Shown here: in pieces, positions 10,680-20,643 of the stretch
Layout: every line of letters starts with the position of its first letter
Numbering within the stretch: position 1 is the first letter of the stretch
Source: Phoronis australis
Lineage: Eukaryota; Phoronida; Phoronidae
DNA length: 55,223 bases
Direction of reading: 5' to 3'
NCBI GenBank assembly: GCA_002633005.1
Contig: NMRA01000364.1
Location: forward strand, 1 to 55,223
The notes under the pieces: generated by a model
What the model was told of the DNA's origin: nothing
Database searches by the model: none
The model's input: the letters and a program-made list of their open reading frames with translations, nothing else
Position numbers and translations under genes: made by a program

Positions 10680-10798
10680 ACTTGGCGAAATAAATTTCGC
10701 CAAGTATGTTGCTCTGTCATTAAGTTTTGTTTGTTTGTTCGCACGATACAGGTGGCAATTTTCGTCTGATCATCACGAAATTTACACATAACACGTAG

Positions 10799-11170
10799 TT
10801 CCGGAAGTCCTGAAAGCCTATTGTTTTTCGTCATAATCGGATCCAAGATGGCGGATATGGCGGCCATTTTGTTTCCATTTTAAGATTCAAATGCTCCTGG
10901 AGGCTATAATTTTGTACGCACTGGACTGAGAATGGGGACCATTATTGAAGAGGGCGCGTGCTACATTTGTACTGGAAATTGTTAACTTCCGGTTAAAGAT
11001 GGCGGAAATATCGGCAAACGCGCATGCGCACCTCGATTTTGGGGAAAATGTTTTCTCCTGTAGAGGGCGCATTATAGGGCAATTCCTCCAAATTTTTGCA
11101 GGTGTTAGTTTCTTATCACATTCTATTATTCAGATCTAAAAAACCGGAAGTTGCTTCCAAGATTGCGGAT
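10799..11170. promoter_or_regulatory. Repeated ETS-like and YY1-like motif pairs inside element X
   Basis: TTCCGGAAGT at 10799 with AAGATGGCGG at about 10844, ACTTCCGG with AAGATGGCGG at 10984-11005, and CCGGAAGT with AAGATTGCGG at 11143-11167. CCGGAAGT is the ETS/GABP core and AAGATGGCGG the YY1 core, both frequent in animal housekeeping promoters. Whether these copies act as promoters is inference. Confidence 0.5.
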
Positions 11171-11544
11171 TTGGCCCATGTTGACCTATTTTCAGTCGTG
11201 CTGGAGTGCCATTTTAATAGGGAAGAGAGAATGACGTGAATTTTTGCATGTGGATTCTTTGAAGTATAGCCTTTCAAGTAATCTAATATTTTTTTCTCAG
11301 ACGTACCGTTTTCGAGTTATTTGACTTTGAACTTCTTAAAAAAACGCAAAATTTCATTTTTTTCGAAAAAATTACGGAATTGTGTGATACGATCAATTTA
11401 GATGGAGTTTTGAAGGGGATTTCAGAAGATATTTAATTTTCCAGTACGACGTCTAATTTTCGAATTATTCGAGATTTTCTGATAGCGCTGTTCCTTTGTT
11501 GAGCGCTCTCAGTGCATTGATGTTGGTTAAACTTCAATTGAACA

Positions 11545-11877
11545 AGACTGTAGCCTATTTCTTACTGATTTATGACATCTAAGTTCGTCATATGAATGCC
11601 ATGATGTTTGTTCATCATCGCCCCCACCATCATCATATTCGTCATCTTCGTTATCAACTTCGTCATCATCTCCGTCGTTGTATTTTTAGTTAATTTCGCC
11701 AAGTGTCGCTCAAGACTGTAGCCAATTTCTTACTGATTTCGGACTTCTACGTTCGTCATGTATATGTTATTATTACTTCTATTGTTCATCCTCGCCACCA
11801 TTGTCGTCATATTCGTCATCATAGTCATCATCTTTATCGTCATCTTTTTAGTTAATTTCGTCAAGTGTCGCTCCTCG
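11545..11877. repeat. Two-copy tandem repeat, unit about 168 bp, CATCATCGTC-rich
   Basis: AGACTGTAGCC starts units at 11545 and 11713. Each holds a run of CATC/CGTC trinucleotides and ends with TTTTTAGTTAATTTCGYCAAGTGTCGCTC. It is part of element X. Confidence 0.85.
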
Positions 11878-11895
11878 GAGCGCTTTCATTTTTAG

Positions 11896-14007
11896 TATTT
11901 TTATTCAGTGACTGACTCCTGGTGTGGTTTTGAAAATGGTTGTTTTTTAGGCTGAAATGCAGATTTTTTACTATGTTCTGCAATGACCCTGTCATTTCCA
12001 CATGGTTATCTTGAAAAGCAAATTATTGTATACATATTATTGTCATCTTGTGAGGTGTGCAATTTATTGCGGTTTGACTGGTTCCACCAGGGATAGCAGT
12101 ATTGTGCACCTACCGGTACTTTGCTCAAACCCACGTTTCATATTATTATATTGATAACTTTTCCTCGTGAAGGTAGTGATCTCAGCAGTTATATCACTTA
12201 TGGTGTTTTGTCAAGTAGTAGAACCTTGTACTGCTATGACTCAAATTTTGAAGGTGCCTATCTTGTAGTTAAGTCCCACTTTAAATATTTTGCTCACCAT
12301 ATGAGTTATTGTTTACATGGAGGGATTCATACTTATGGATGATCTCATCAGGGATTGCATGTAACACTATTTGGGTGTGTATATTTGTTACATGTTCATT
12401 GTATAAAGTGTATTGTTTATATTGCAGAGTTTATAATTGTTAGTTTAAAAGATTTCGGTAGGTTATCTCAACAGTGCTTAGTGCATGTTTTGCTCATCCT
12501 GTGAAGTGTAATATTTGTACTGAAGAGTTTATCATCGCTAGTGCCTGTGTCCCTTATTGCTTTTCCCATAGTATGAACAACTAGTCATGTTAACGTTTGA
12601 AATTCTCATGTACAATATATATTACACTATTCCGAAATCTTACACTTATTTGCATTGCGCAAGCACTAATCTGAAGAGTGGCCTACTAGTTATGCGGAAT
12701 GCGCACAACGCATTGTTAAAGCGAGGTGATCGTATGCCGCTGGGTTTTTATTTTCTTACTCTTTGTGAACGCAGTGCCTGCAACTCGCATTTATTCCTAA
12801 GTTTATGCAATCATTTTAAATTACAAAACATGAAACCCTGGGAACCGGTGGGGCAGTTAAATTTTGACATCGACAATATATACGTGTCATTTGAAGTAGT
12901 AGCCCGTTGTAGGGGGCCACGACCAAAAATATGGGTACACATCACATGTTTAACCACAAACAACAAGTGAAAGAGTTACTTTTTCAGGTAAGCGACGCGT
13001 TGCGCGCTTTGGTTGTTTTTGTCCGTTTTAGGTGGCAAGTGGCGCTTTTTTCTTTGACGATTTCGCTGAGGTACGTTTCAGAAAATCGTACTGTAGGCCT
13101 AAGTCATTTTTTCTGTGCCAGTTCATTTAGGTACACAGCAACTGAAAAAATGGATAAATCACGTCATTTTAAATCTCCATATCGCTCCGTTATGGCCACT
13201 TCGACTTGGATGGATTTTGGCTCTTTCAAACACTCCTCCATGCTCTATTTTTTGAAGTTCGTTAACGAAAACGCGTACCAGGATGTAAGGTTCGTGCCCT
13301 CCCCCTCGAGTTTTAGTTGGTAATTTTGACATGAAGATGATGGTGATATTTATGCGTTCCTTGACGAGAATTCCAGCAAGTCAAGTTTTGCCTAATTCAG
13401 CTTTTCATTCATTTTTATACCGTGTATGGTCGCTGGCAAAATAAGATACCATCAAGATTTTAGTCTAGATGTTTCCTAACTCGATTTTTAGCCATAACAC
13501 TGAGCGCGCAAGAGAAGACGGAACATATTTGCGACGTTTCGTTTACTCAAAGTTAATGAGCCTAAACGTCAGAAAATATTTGTTTTCTCTTTCTCGCTTA
13601 TAATGATTTTCAAGGGTTTCCGTTATTCAATTTCGGCAAGGTCGTCGCTTTCTCGCAAAACTACCGATTGGATGATCAATTACGCACTTATTTACTCTCC
13701 GTTTTAACGTTGATCATCGTCAATACACCTCCAAAAATTGCACATCGTCTTTGCGCAAACTACATTGAGATTTAAGTCTCCCGAAAAAAGTTGACGGTCG
13801 GATAGTGTTTAAAAGTCTAATTCTAAGTTTCTCCAGTTAGTGCACAAATGAAGTAAAAGAAAGTATTTCTGCTTGTCGCGTCAGCTGTTGGTATCATCAT
13901 CTCGATTTATGACCCACAACGCGTGACTGGACAAAGCCTTTTCAAATTAGCCGGTGGAGCGTGAGACCCCTGAGGTCCCAATCGAGTCCTCACGACAACT
14001 CCGCGTT
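11896..14007. other. Stretch without recognised gene; two overlapping unrecognised ORFs
   Basis: Two plus-strand ORFs of 127 and 130 codons (12587-12970 and 12931-13323) overlap in different frames. Neither shows a domain or motif that I know, and neither has convincing splice support. The rest is AT-rich with no recognised feature. Confidence 0.3.
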
Positions 14008-14137
14008 ATGTTCCTCACAGGTTAACGAGACACCTCTCGACCGGCAAGGTGATCGAGGTCGACCGTATAAGAGGCGGTGTGGATATAGCTTGATTAAGAC
14101 GGTAAAAAAGCCTAATTAAATCGGGTGGCATTCTCCT
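14008..14137 (-). mobile_element. Relict terminus of the THAP/TTAA transposon next to the FKRP-like gene
   Basis: The reverse complement begins AGGAGAATGCCACCCGA and continues through CTATATCCACAC, CACCTTGCCG and GAGAGGTGTCTCGTTAACC, matching the left end of 45871-47532 for about 130 bp with indels. The TTAA is mutated (TTAG on the element strand). It ends about 90 bp upstream of the start codon at 14229, so transposon-derived DNA forms part of that gene's proximal upstream region. Confidence 0.8.
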
Positions 14138-14228
14138 CTAATTTCCTTTAAGCTGCTCTGTATCGCGACTGGATCAATACAGCCTTAAAAACTAGAGCTG
14201 TCAGTGGGTGACGTAGTGGATCAGTAAA

Positions 14229-16022
14229 ATGGCGACAAGAAATATTCCAAGACAAAGGCTAATCAAATGGCTACTGGTGTTGGCGTCCTGTGGTATTTTG
14301 CTACGAATTATAATACGTACAAGGTCGCAAATTGGCGATGTCTTCAGCTTTTGGACGAACAGAAACTGTAGATACACAGACGCAGACTTACAGAACGAGT
14401 TAGTCAAGGTAGGAAAAATAATAAGCGAAGCACACAGACACGCTCGCAGTGCAAGAACAATAAGTGCTTTGGTTCGAGCGTTCAATTACATCGAGAACAG
14501 AACACGGGTGAAAACTGACCATCATTCCAAGAGAGGGCAACCTCCTATGAGTACTCCAGAAAGTGCTTCTTCAGAAAAACCTGACGTTTGTCCCGAAGTA
14601 TACAAAGGAATGTTAGACTTTGGGTACTTTGAACGAGGATGGGAGATCGAAAACTGTGATTCCAAGGCATTCGAAAACATTGTTACGCTGGTGTTAAACG
14701 CATGGGCGTACACGAGTCGAGAAGTTCTGGAACTGATTGAACAAATCAGACTGGAATATCCGAAATTAAAACTGCTCATTTCTGCCAATCCGTCGACGGA
14801 ACTTCGAAAGCAATCACAGTTGGATGGCAATTTGACAATTTATACGAACCTCGGACCCTTCTCGTGGATGTCTTTAATCCGTGAAGTAAACACGAAATAT
14901 TTGGTTGCCCTACGTGATGTTCGTAGATTCTCAAACCAAACACGTCTCGAGCGCCTAATCAGTGTGTCTAATCGATTCAATGTATCGATAGTAGGGGGCG
15001 CAACTGTCGGCCGCAATGGCCATTGGTGGCACGGTTGTTACCAAGTATTGCTGAGAAATTACTCTTTAAAATATGAGCATGGCTACGAATTTTCTCGTGA
15101 TTCATGCTGGTTTTGCGACTACCTGTCGGGCCCATTTCTTGCGAGGACAAACCATTTAAAAACAATTATGTCTTCTGTAGGTGTACACGAAAGTGACCTG
15201 GTGTTTAGTGACTTATTTTTATCTGCAACATCTAAGCATGAAGTGACAGTCATGGGGTGTCCGGATGTTATGTTTCACATCGATGTAATCACAATAGAAA
15301 AACAGGAGACTAGGCAGTTATGGCTGCCGTTAGCGAAAACCTTTGTGCTCAACCGAATTATGTCATATTCCGGTGCCATTTTTAACTTCTCGTGTAAAGA
15401 CATAGGATTGTCATGTACCGGATTTGACACTTACAAAGGAAAACTTGTTCCGCCTTGCTGTTTCGAGTTGCTCAACATTTGTTTGAAAGCTCTGATGGAC
15501 TACTGTCAGAAGCATGATGTGTTCATTGATATAAGATTTGGAACCTTATTAGGAGCACTGAAATTCAAAAAAGCACTTCCTTGGGACATAGACGGCGATT
15601 TTCAATATTTCAGGGGTAACCACTCCACGATTGTAAAGTCAATCTCAGTACTGAGTAAACGAGGATGCGTGTTTTCACCCGCTGAAGTTTACGGCACGAT
15701 GAATGCTAACGGTTGGTACGTCGATGTGACGGCCATTTCATTGACTCCATCTCTGGCCTATAGACAGAGGTCGGGTTACAATCAAACTTACGTGCTTTTC
15801 GACGGCATGTGGGTAAACGCCCCACCCAACCCGGGCAAGATGGTTAGACTTCAGTATGTACATGACATATATAAACACGTCAACCCTCACCGACATACAG
15901 GTAAGGACCTACAGTCGATATACGTGTCGGAAAAGTTCATGAAATGCCCAAAGGGCGCCATTTCCCACAGCTGCCTGGACGAGTATTACAGCGACGGAAG
16001 TTTACAGTTTACATCACCGTAA
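14229..16022 (+). CDS. FKRP-like / LicD-family phosphotransferase, intronless
   Basis: 597 codons without introns, encoding a type II membrane protein of the fukutin-related (FKRP) family. FKRP adds ribitol 5-phosphate to the O-mannosyl glycan of alpha-dystroglycan in the Golgi. Residues 12-28 form a signal anchor. A glycosyltransferase-like stem domain follows at about 130-390. Then comes a zinc-loop signature C-x6-C...PPCC (CKDIGLSC and VPPCC), which in FKRP is C-x6-C...CC. The LicD catalytic core follows: GTLLGAL at about 438-444 and PWDIDGD at 451-457, with all three Asp of the PWDxDxD motif retained. It is longer than human FKRP (495 residues), and the sequence after the core is diverged (VDVT in place of VDLWP). 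Several N-x-S/T sites suit a luminal protein. ATG 14229 is the first in the frame and precedes the anchor. AATAAA signals follow at 16145 and 16235. Substrate is not predictable; orthology to FKRP itself is uncertain, since invertebrates have several paralogs. Confidence 0.88.
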   Translation: MATRNIPRQRLIKWLLVLASCGILLRIIIRTRSQIGDVFSFWTNRNCRYTDADLQNELVKVGKIISEAHRHARSARTISALVRAFNYIENRTRVKTDHHSKRGQPPMSTPESASSEKPDVCPEVYKGMLDFGYFERGWEIENCDSKAFENIVTLVLNAWAYTSREVLELIEQIRLEYPKLKLLISANPSTELRKQSQLDGNLTIYTNLGPFSWMSLIREVNTKYLVALRDVRRFSNQTRLERLISVSNRFNVSIVGGATVGRNGHWWHGCYQVLLRNYSLKYEHGYEFSRDSCWFCDYLSGPFLARTNHLKTIMSSVGVHESDLVFSDLFLSATSKHEVTVMGCPDVMFHIDVITIEKQETRQLWLPLAKTFVLNRIMSYSGAIFNFSCKDIGLSCTGFDTYKGKLVPPCCFELLNICLKALMDYCQKHDVFIDIRFGTLLGALKFKKALPWDIDGDFQYFRGNHSTIVKSISVLSKRGCVFSPAEVYGTMNANGWYVDVTAISLTPSLAYRQRSGYNQTYVLFDGMWVNAPPNPGKMVRLQYVHDIYKHVNPHRHTGKDLQSIYVSEKFMKCPKGAISHSCLDEYYSDGSLQFTSP

Positions 16023-16144
16023 CTGTTCTTCCAGCTTGTTGTTATTGATGGTGCACAGGTATATTAAAGAAAATATGATATGTTCCCATTTTCTGATGGA
16101 TTCGATGTATTTTGCGCCAGTCTAGTGGCCATTTTTATGATACA

Positions 16145-16240
16145 AATAAACACCCCTATGTAGAAGCACACCGTTTGCGGTGCATTCGTGGCATTTCAAC
16201 GCTCTGGGTTGCTCTTGTTTTGGTTATTGTTTGAAATAAA
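16145..16240 (+). terminator. Polyadenylation signals of the FKRP-like gene
   Basis: AATAAA at 16145-16150 and again at 16235-16240, about 125 and 215 nt after the stop codon, on the coding strand. Confidence 0.6.
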
Positions 16241-16726
16241 GGCTATTCGCGTACTTATTTTCGATTCTGTTTTATTAATAGTATCATAGAAATCACTCTT
16301 TTTTCGAATCAAAATACATAATTTTTCCAATAATTTAGACCTAAACTACTGCAATATAACGTTAGTTTTCATTTTTGTATTGTACTGCAAAATATTTCAA
16401 AGCTAAAATAACTTTATATTACTCGTGATATTCCGGCAATTTCCGTAAAATGTGTCAGAACAGGGCCATCCCAGATTCTCAGCGACACGTGAATCTCGCT
16501 GTATTTACTCACAATGCCCTAAATATCTGGAAGGCTTAAGATCATTTCTAAAATCTATTGGTCTATTTGCACCAACATCAAACCTCTTTGCATTGGCAAG
16601 AGGTCGGTCGACCATTTCTCTGGCCGTCTTCAGGTGTGTACAGCATTCTTAGATCGAAGAACTAGCACTGGTGTATGGTACACTCATGGTGGCCAACCAT
16701 AAGCCTCTTCTTTCATTTTCTTTTTT

Positions 16727-16800
16727 TTGTGACCCAGGCTGGGATTGAAATAGGGACCTAGCAGACTGTCACTCCAGAACTCTAACCACGATGACTGTAT
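16727..16800 (-). mobile_element. tRNA-derived SINE head, minus orientation
   Basis: The reverse complement contains an A-box-like CGTGGTTAGAGTTCTGG and a B-box-like TATTTCAATCCCAG, as in tRNA-derived SINE heads. It is arranged head to head with the next feature. Confidence 0.55.
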
Positions 16801-16880
16801 GACTTGATGGTGTAGTGGTTACAGTACTCGACTGACAGTCTAAGGGTCCCTAGTTCAACCCAAGCTTGAACCAAGAATGA
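16801..16880 (+). mobile_element. tRNA-derived SINE head, plus orientation
   Basis: GATGGTGTAGTGGTTACAG serves as an A box and CCCTAGTTCAACCC as a B box. ACAGTCTAAGGGTCCCTA parallels GACAGTCTGCTAGGTCCCTA of the minus-oriented neighbour, so the pair forms an imperfect palindrome. Confidence 0.6.
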
Positions 16881-17663
16881 AAATGCGCTCATGATTGAAC
16901 ACCATGAGTGTGCCATGCTCGTGCTCGTTCTTCGAAGAACACTGTAACACCCCGCGAAGAGGGCCGGAGAAATGGGCGACCGAAACGTCGTGCCAATGTA
17001 AATAGCCTTGAGGGTAGTGTAAATTGATCAATACAACTCAGACATGATGTGTCTATATCACCGCTGAGGCCGAGGTGTACAGCAACATACCGTAAAATAC
17101 GAAAATAATTGTCATCCTGTGAAGAAACAAACAAAAACACTCACTGAACAATTGAATACTAAAAGGTTTAACCGTAGGATTATTATTGCCTACACATTAA
17201 GAACATGCACATAGAATGTATCTCGACTCTGCGTATCATTATAGAATACCGGTATATGATTTCCACACCCAAACAGGGTCCGTTCCGCCGACGCAAGAGA
17301 CTCGCAAGTAAAATCAGTGCGATCACGTGTTTCTCAACTACCAGATCATCGGCAAGTAGCCAAAATGTCATCACTGAGTTTTGACAGATGTTGGCCAAAC
17401 TTTCAAAGTTGGAACTGCTTTATGTGAATGCAGGTGATGTCTTAATCAGGACAAACATCATAGAACAATCCTTGCCCGCTTTCGTTGTTCGTGTTACTGT
17501 CTTCGGATAGAAAAAGGAAGACATGTTAATATCCCCAGAGAGGAGCGTTTGTGTATTTTCTGTTTTAACTTAGGTAAAAGTAAAATTGAAAATAAGTTTC
17601 ACATGTTATTTATTTGTACATTATACACTGATTGTAATCCATGTGAATGGAACTTCATTAATC
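16881..17663. other. Intergenic stretch, nothing recognised
   Basis: No supported gene, RNA or repeat was identified; the minus-strand ORFs at 16889-17140 and 17183-17398 lack family features. Confidence 0.4.
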
Positions 17664-17668
17664 TTATG

Positions 17669-17828
17669 CAGTGGTGGATTTAGGGGGGGGGGGGCAAGGG
17701 AGCCATGCCCCGCCTAAAATTCTCCCAGATTCCATTAGGCAGTTCGGGGGTGCAACTATCTGACGGGCAAAATCCTGGCTAATATTCTGCCCTGGCCCCC
17801 CTAACTCAAAATCTTGGATCCGCCCCTG
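17669..17828. mobile_element. hAT-like MITE with 5-bp flanking repeat
   Basis: Left end CAGTGGTGGATTTAGGGGG; the right end reads CAGGGGCGGATCC on the other strand. CAGNGGCGGATC is a common hAT terminus. TTATG directly precedes the left end (17664-17668) and directly follows the right end (17829-17833). The 160-bp interior is non-coding with G- and C-runs. Confidence 0.7.
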
Positions 17829-17833
17829 TTATG

Positions 17834-20146
17834 TCTCCACGAAATGATTCTGCCATTCAAAATATTAACTTTTTTTTCTTGCAGGCGCTTCGCACGAGGA
17901 ATAAAGTTTTTGATTGTAAATAGCCTAAGTACATTCTATGTGTGATTTGTGAGCTTGTTGTTAACTGTATTGTACGTGTGATATGGGCTGGAGGCCTACT
18001 TTACCTTATGAATAAACCGATATCTTAATCTGGTGGTAAAAACCAGTTGCTCATTGTGAATAAGTCAGCCTATTTCCGGATTTCCACGTTCAGGCCGTAA
18101 GTAGAAAGGACCGGTCTTTTAAATGAGAAAGCAAGTGTTTTTAATGACACTTCCTTGCATTTTTACCATTTATAACACAGATAGGGATAGACTACACGTA
18201 GCTAATGCCTGTATAGCCAGCCGAGGGAATGAGTTTTGCCCTTCGGCTCGCTATATAGGGGCTGCAATGCTCTCCATCACTTCCTGTACTAATTTTATCC
18301 CTAAGGGTAGTAATCCAAATCCGGTCACTGAATAAGAGGTTTTCACCTTGCCAAAATATATCGTACGCTTAACACTGTCACTTAAAAATACGCTTACTTT
18401 CTGCAGCGAACCTTTCTGGCACAGTGTTGAAAACGAACACGCTCTTTATGTAAAAAGTATTAAAAGTCAACATTTTTACTTTATAAGAGAATTATCTAGT
18501 AAAGGCGGCTTTTTGAGGGTACGCGAATCCGGAAAACCCAAATCAAAAATGGCAAAAATTGGTTTATGTAGTCAGGGTTCTTTCCGTGTGGTCCCTCAAG
18601 CAGACATTGCCTACAGTTCTTTAGGCTAAAACACATTGTCTATTGTGGCTGAACTAACTGCACAGCTCTTAGAAAAAATCCCAAATAAGAGCCGACTTCA
18701 CAAGCCATATCCTAGTTTGTTCAAAGGTAAGAGTTATATGTTTTCTAGTCACATGCAACACTCTGTGTTATACACGCCAGCCTCGTTGTCTGAGTATACT
18801 TTAATCGCGTTTTGTAATTTGTTGAGGGATCAAAGTTGCCCCCTGGAATCTCTGCAATCATCACCACTTTCACCCTTGCCCTGCCCCCCTTCGCGCTACT
18901 GCCCATCACTACCAGACTACATAGAGAAATCGCTTAAGTTAACACTAGAGAAGGGGGGATAACGGCTCCCCTCCTCGAAACTCCTCCTTCTTGGGCTTCG
19001 GATGGTCCCAAAACCTCTCTAAATTAAAAAAGTACCGTCAAACCCACTTAACGTATACAAATTGTGTTGCCTGTAGTGCAGTTTTCTTATAAAACTGCTG
19101 TGTAATTGACTGTATCTGAGTAGCCAAATAGTGCAAGGTATACTCAATAAAAGTACACGTTAACCACTAAGCGGACACAAGACCAAACTTTTGACCTTAT
19201 GCGTTTACTGTACTAGCCAAATACTATCAAATCACACTGGTTTCATATTCACACATGCTATATCCTTTGCTCGCTTTCTTATTGGAAATGGCCAAAATCA
19301 GCCGCTTTTTGAAAAGCCAATACTTTTATACTAGTATGTGTATCTTAAATATCAATGTGTTTCTGGATCTTGAAGTCAGATTCATTCACGGAAAAAATCA
19401 CAGTTATTCCTAACCGTTAAGATGCCTCGATAGTCTTGCAAAGTTGGCAGCTTTTTTACTGAAATAAGTATCAAAAAACATTTTTGCAAGATCAGCATAA
19501 AAACGAAAACGAGGCTAGTGCCAGAAAAATCAAAGGTGACTAATGCATATCTAGGGGTAGCCCAAGCCTTCATAAAGTTTCAGGAACATTCTGTGACGGT
19601 CGATGTAGAACCACCGGTAGATGCTCTCAGAAATTGCCACTTAACCTTTCTAAATATGTTTTCTCAACTTTCCAACTTCGTGAGAACTTGTTTCGCACTC
19701 AAATGTTGATTGACAAATTTGTCCACTCTGGACTCAAAAACTTGTGCCCGGATTGACAAAATGCGCCGTGCAGCGTGTTGGACGGTCAGTGAGCCGTCAA
19801 GTCGGGAACTGCGTATTTTTGGTACGTGAGCCGTGCTTTTTGAGTCCGGCACCGTGTTTGGCGGTCAGTGAACCTTGCTTGTCAGTCGATGAAATGAGCG
19901 ATGTCTTAACGCGAATGAGTCACATGACATAATGTAAGTTCAACTTGCCAAACCTTGGACCGTGGGCAAAACTAGTAGTACGTTTCCTTTTAACACGAGG
20001 TCAAAAGTTATTTTTTAATTCTGACAGCTTTGATAAGGACTACGTTCAGATAAACCGATCGTTGGTTAAGTTGACATTTCTCCAGTTAAATGTTAAGCGG
20101 TTAGTTATGCAGGGCAGGTCTGTGCGGCAAACAGACGTGGGAAGAG
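17834..20146. other. Intergenic region upstream of SLC22 gene 1
   Basis: Contains unrecognised plus-strand ORFs (18123-18335, 18348-18629, 18636-18962 and others) without motifs or splice support. An AP-1-like TGAGTCA lies at 19916-19922, about 225 bp before the SLC22 start codon. Phrases like GTGAGCCGT/GTGAACC recur around 19780-19880. No clear core promoter is visible. Confidence 0.35.
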
Positions 20147-20643
20147 ATGACGAGGATAACGCATTTCGGAAACACAGTGGAAAATGCAGGAGAATTTGGC
20201 TTATTTCAAAAGTTAATTTTCGTTTTATTGTCTCTGATGGCAATTCCGTGTGCTATGGTGACTTTGAACTATGCATTCACGGCTGCTACTCCAAATTTCC
20301 AGTGCTTGCAAAACGTGTACGAACAAAGAAATGTCACGTATTCAGTGAATGAAACCGCTTTCGTTCACGTCAGCTCTGATAAAGTGGTGAACTTCAATGC
20401 TGAGTCCAAAACAAGTGATCAGTGTGTTGAGGCGTCATCAAATGTCACTCTTGATGGATATCATGTCCAAGATGAGCGACGCCCGTGTTCAACATGGATT
20501 TTCGACAAATCCCAATACACCAACACCATTGCCACTGAGTGGGGTTTGGTGTGTGACGACAGCTGGCTTTTGCCTACTTCCCAGGCTGTGGATATGGGTG
20601 GTTCCGCAGCTGGTGGTATTGTGTCAGGGTTCTTGTCGGATAG
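20147..20643 (+). CDS. SLC22 gene 1 exon 1
   Basis: Encodes the N-terminus (NAGEFGLFQK), TM1, the large extracellular loop with several Cys and NVT/NET sequons and CSTWIFDKSQ...TEWGLVCDDSW, and TM2 up to SGFLSD. Donor AG|GTTTGT, phase 2. The start ATG sits in AAGAGATGACG, a context shared with the paralog at 38444, which supports this start over upstream frames. Confidence 0.92.

Larger units (their letters stand above)
10680..11895 (+). mobile_element. Unnamed ~1.2 kb element X, copy 2
   Basis: It starts with a palindrome of 12-bp arms, ACTTGGCGAAAT and ATTTCGCCAAGT, split by AA (10680-10705). The related motif AATTTCGYCAAGTGTCGCTC recurs near 11691 and 11856. 11205-11500 is the reverse complement of 5650-5975 in copy 1. 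Inside are three occurrences of paired CCGGAAGT-like and AAGATGGCGG-like motifs, and a two-copy 168-bp tandem repeat. No transposase is seen. Confidence 0.6.

Noticed and set aside
14201-15165. Antisense ORFs over the FKRP-like gene
   Set aside because: They are shadows of the strong sense frame, with no family features.
18348-18962. Two consecutive plus-strand ORFs as a two-exon gene
   Set aside because: No motif, no compatible splice sites and no repeat or homolog recognised; likely chance ORFs in intergenic DNA.
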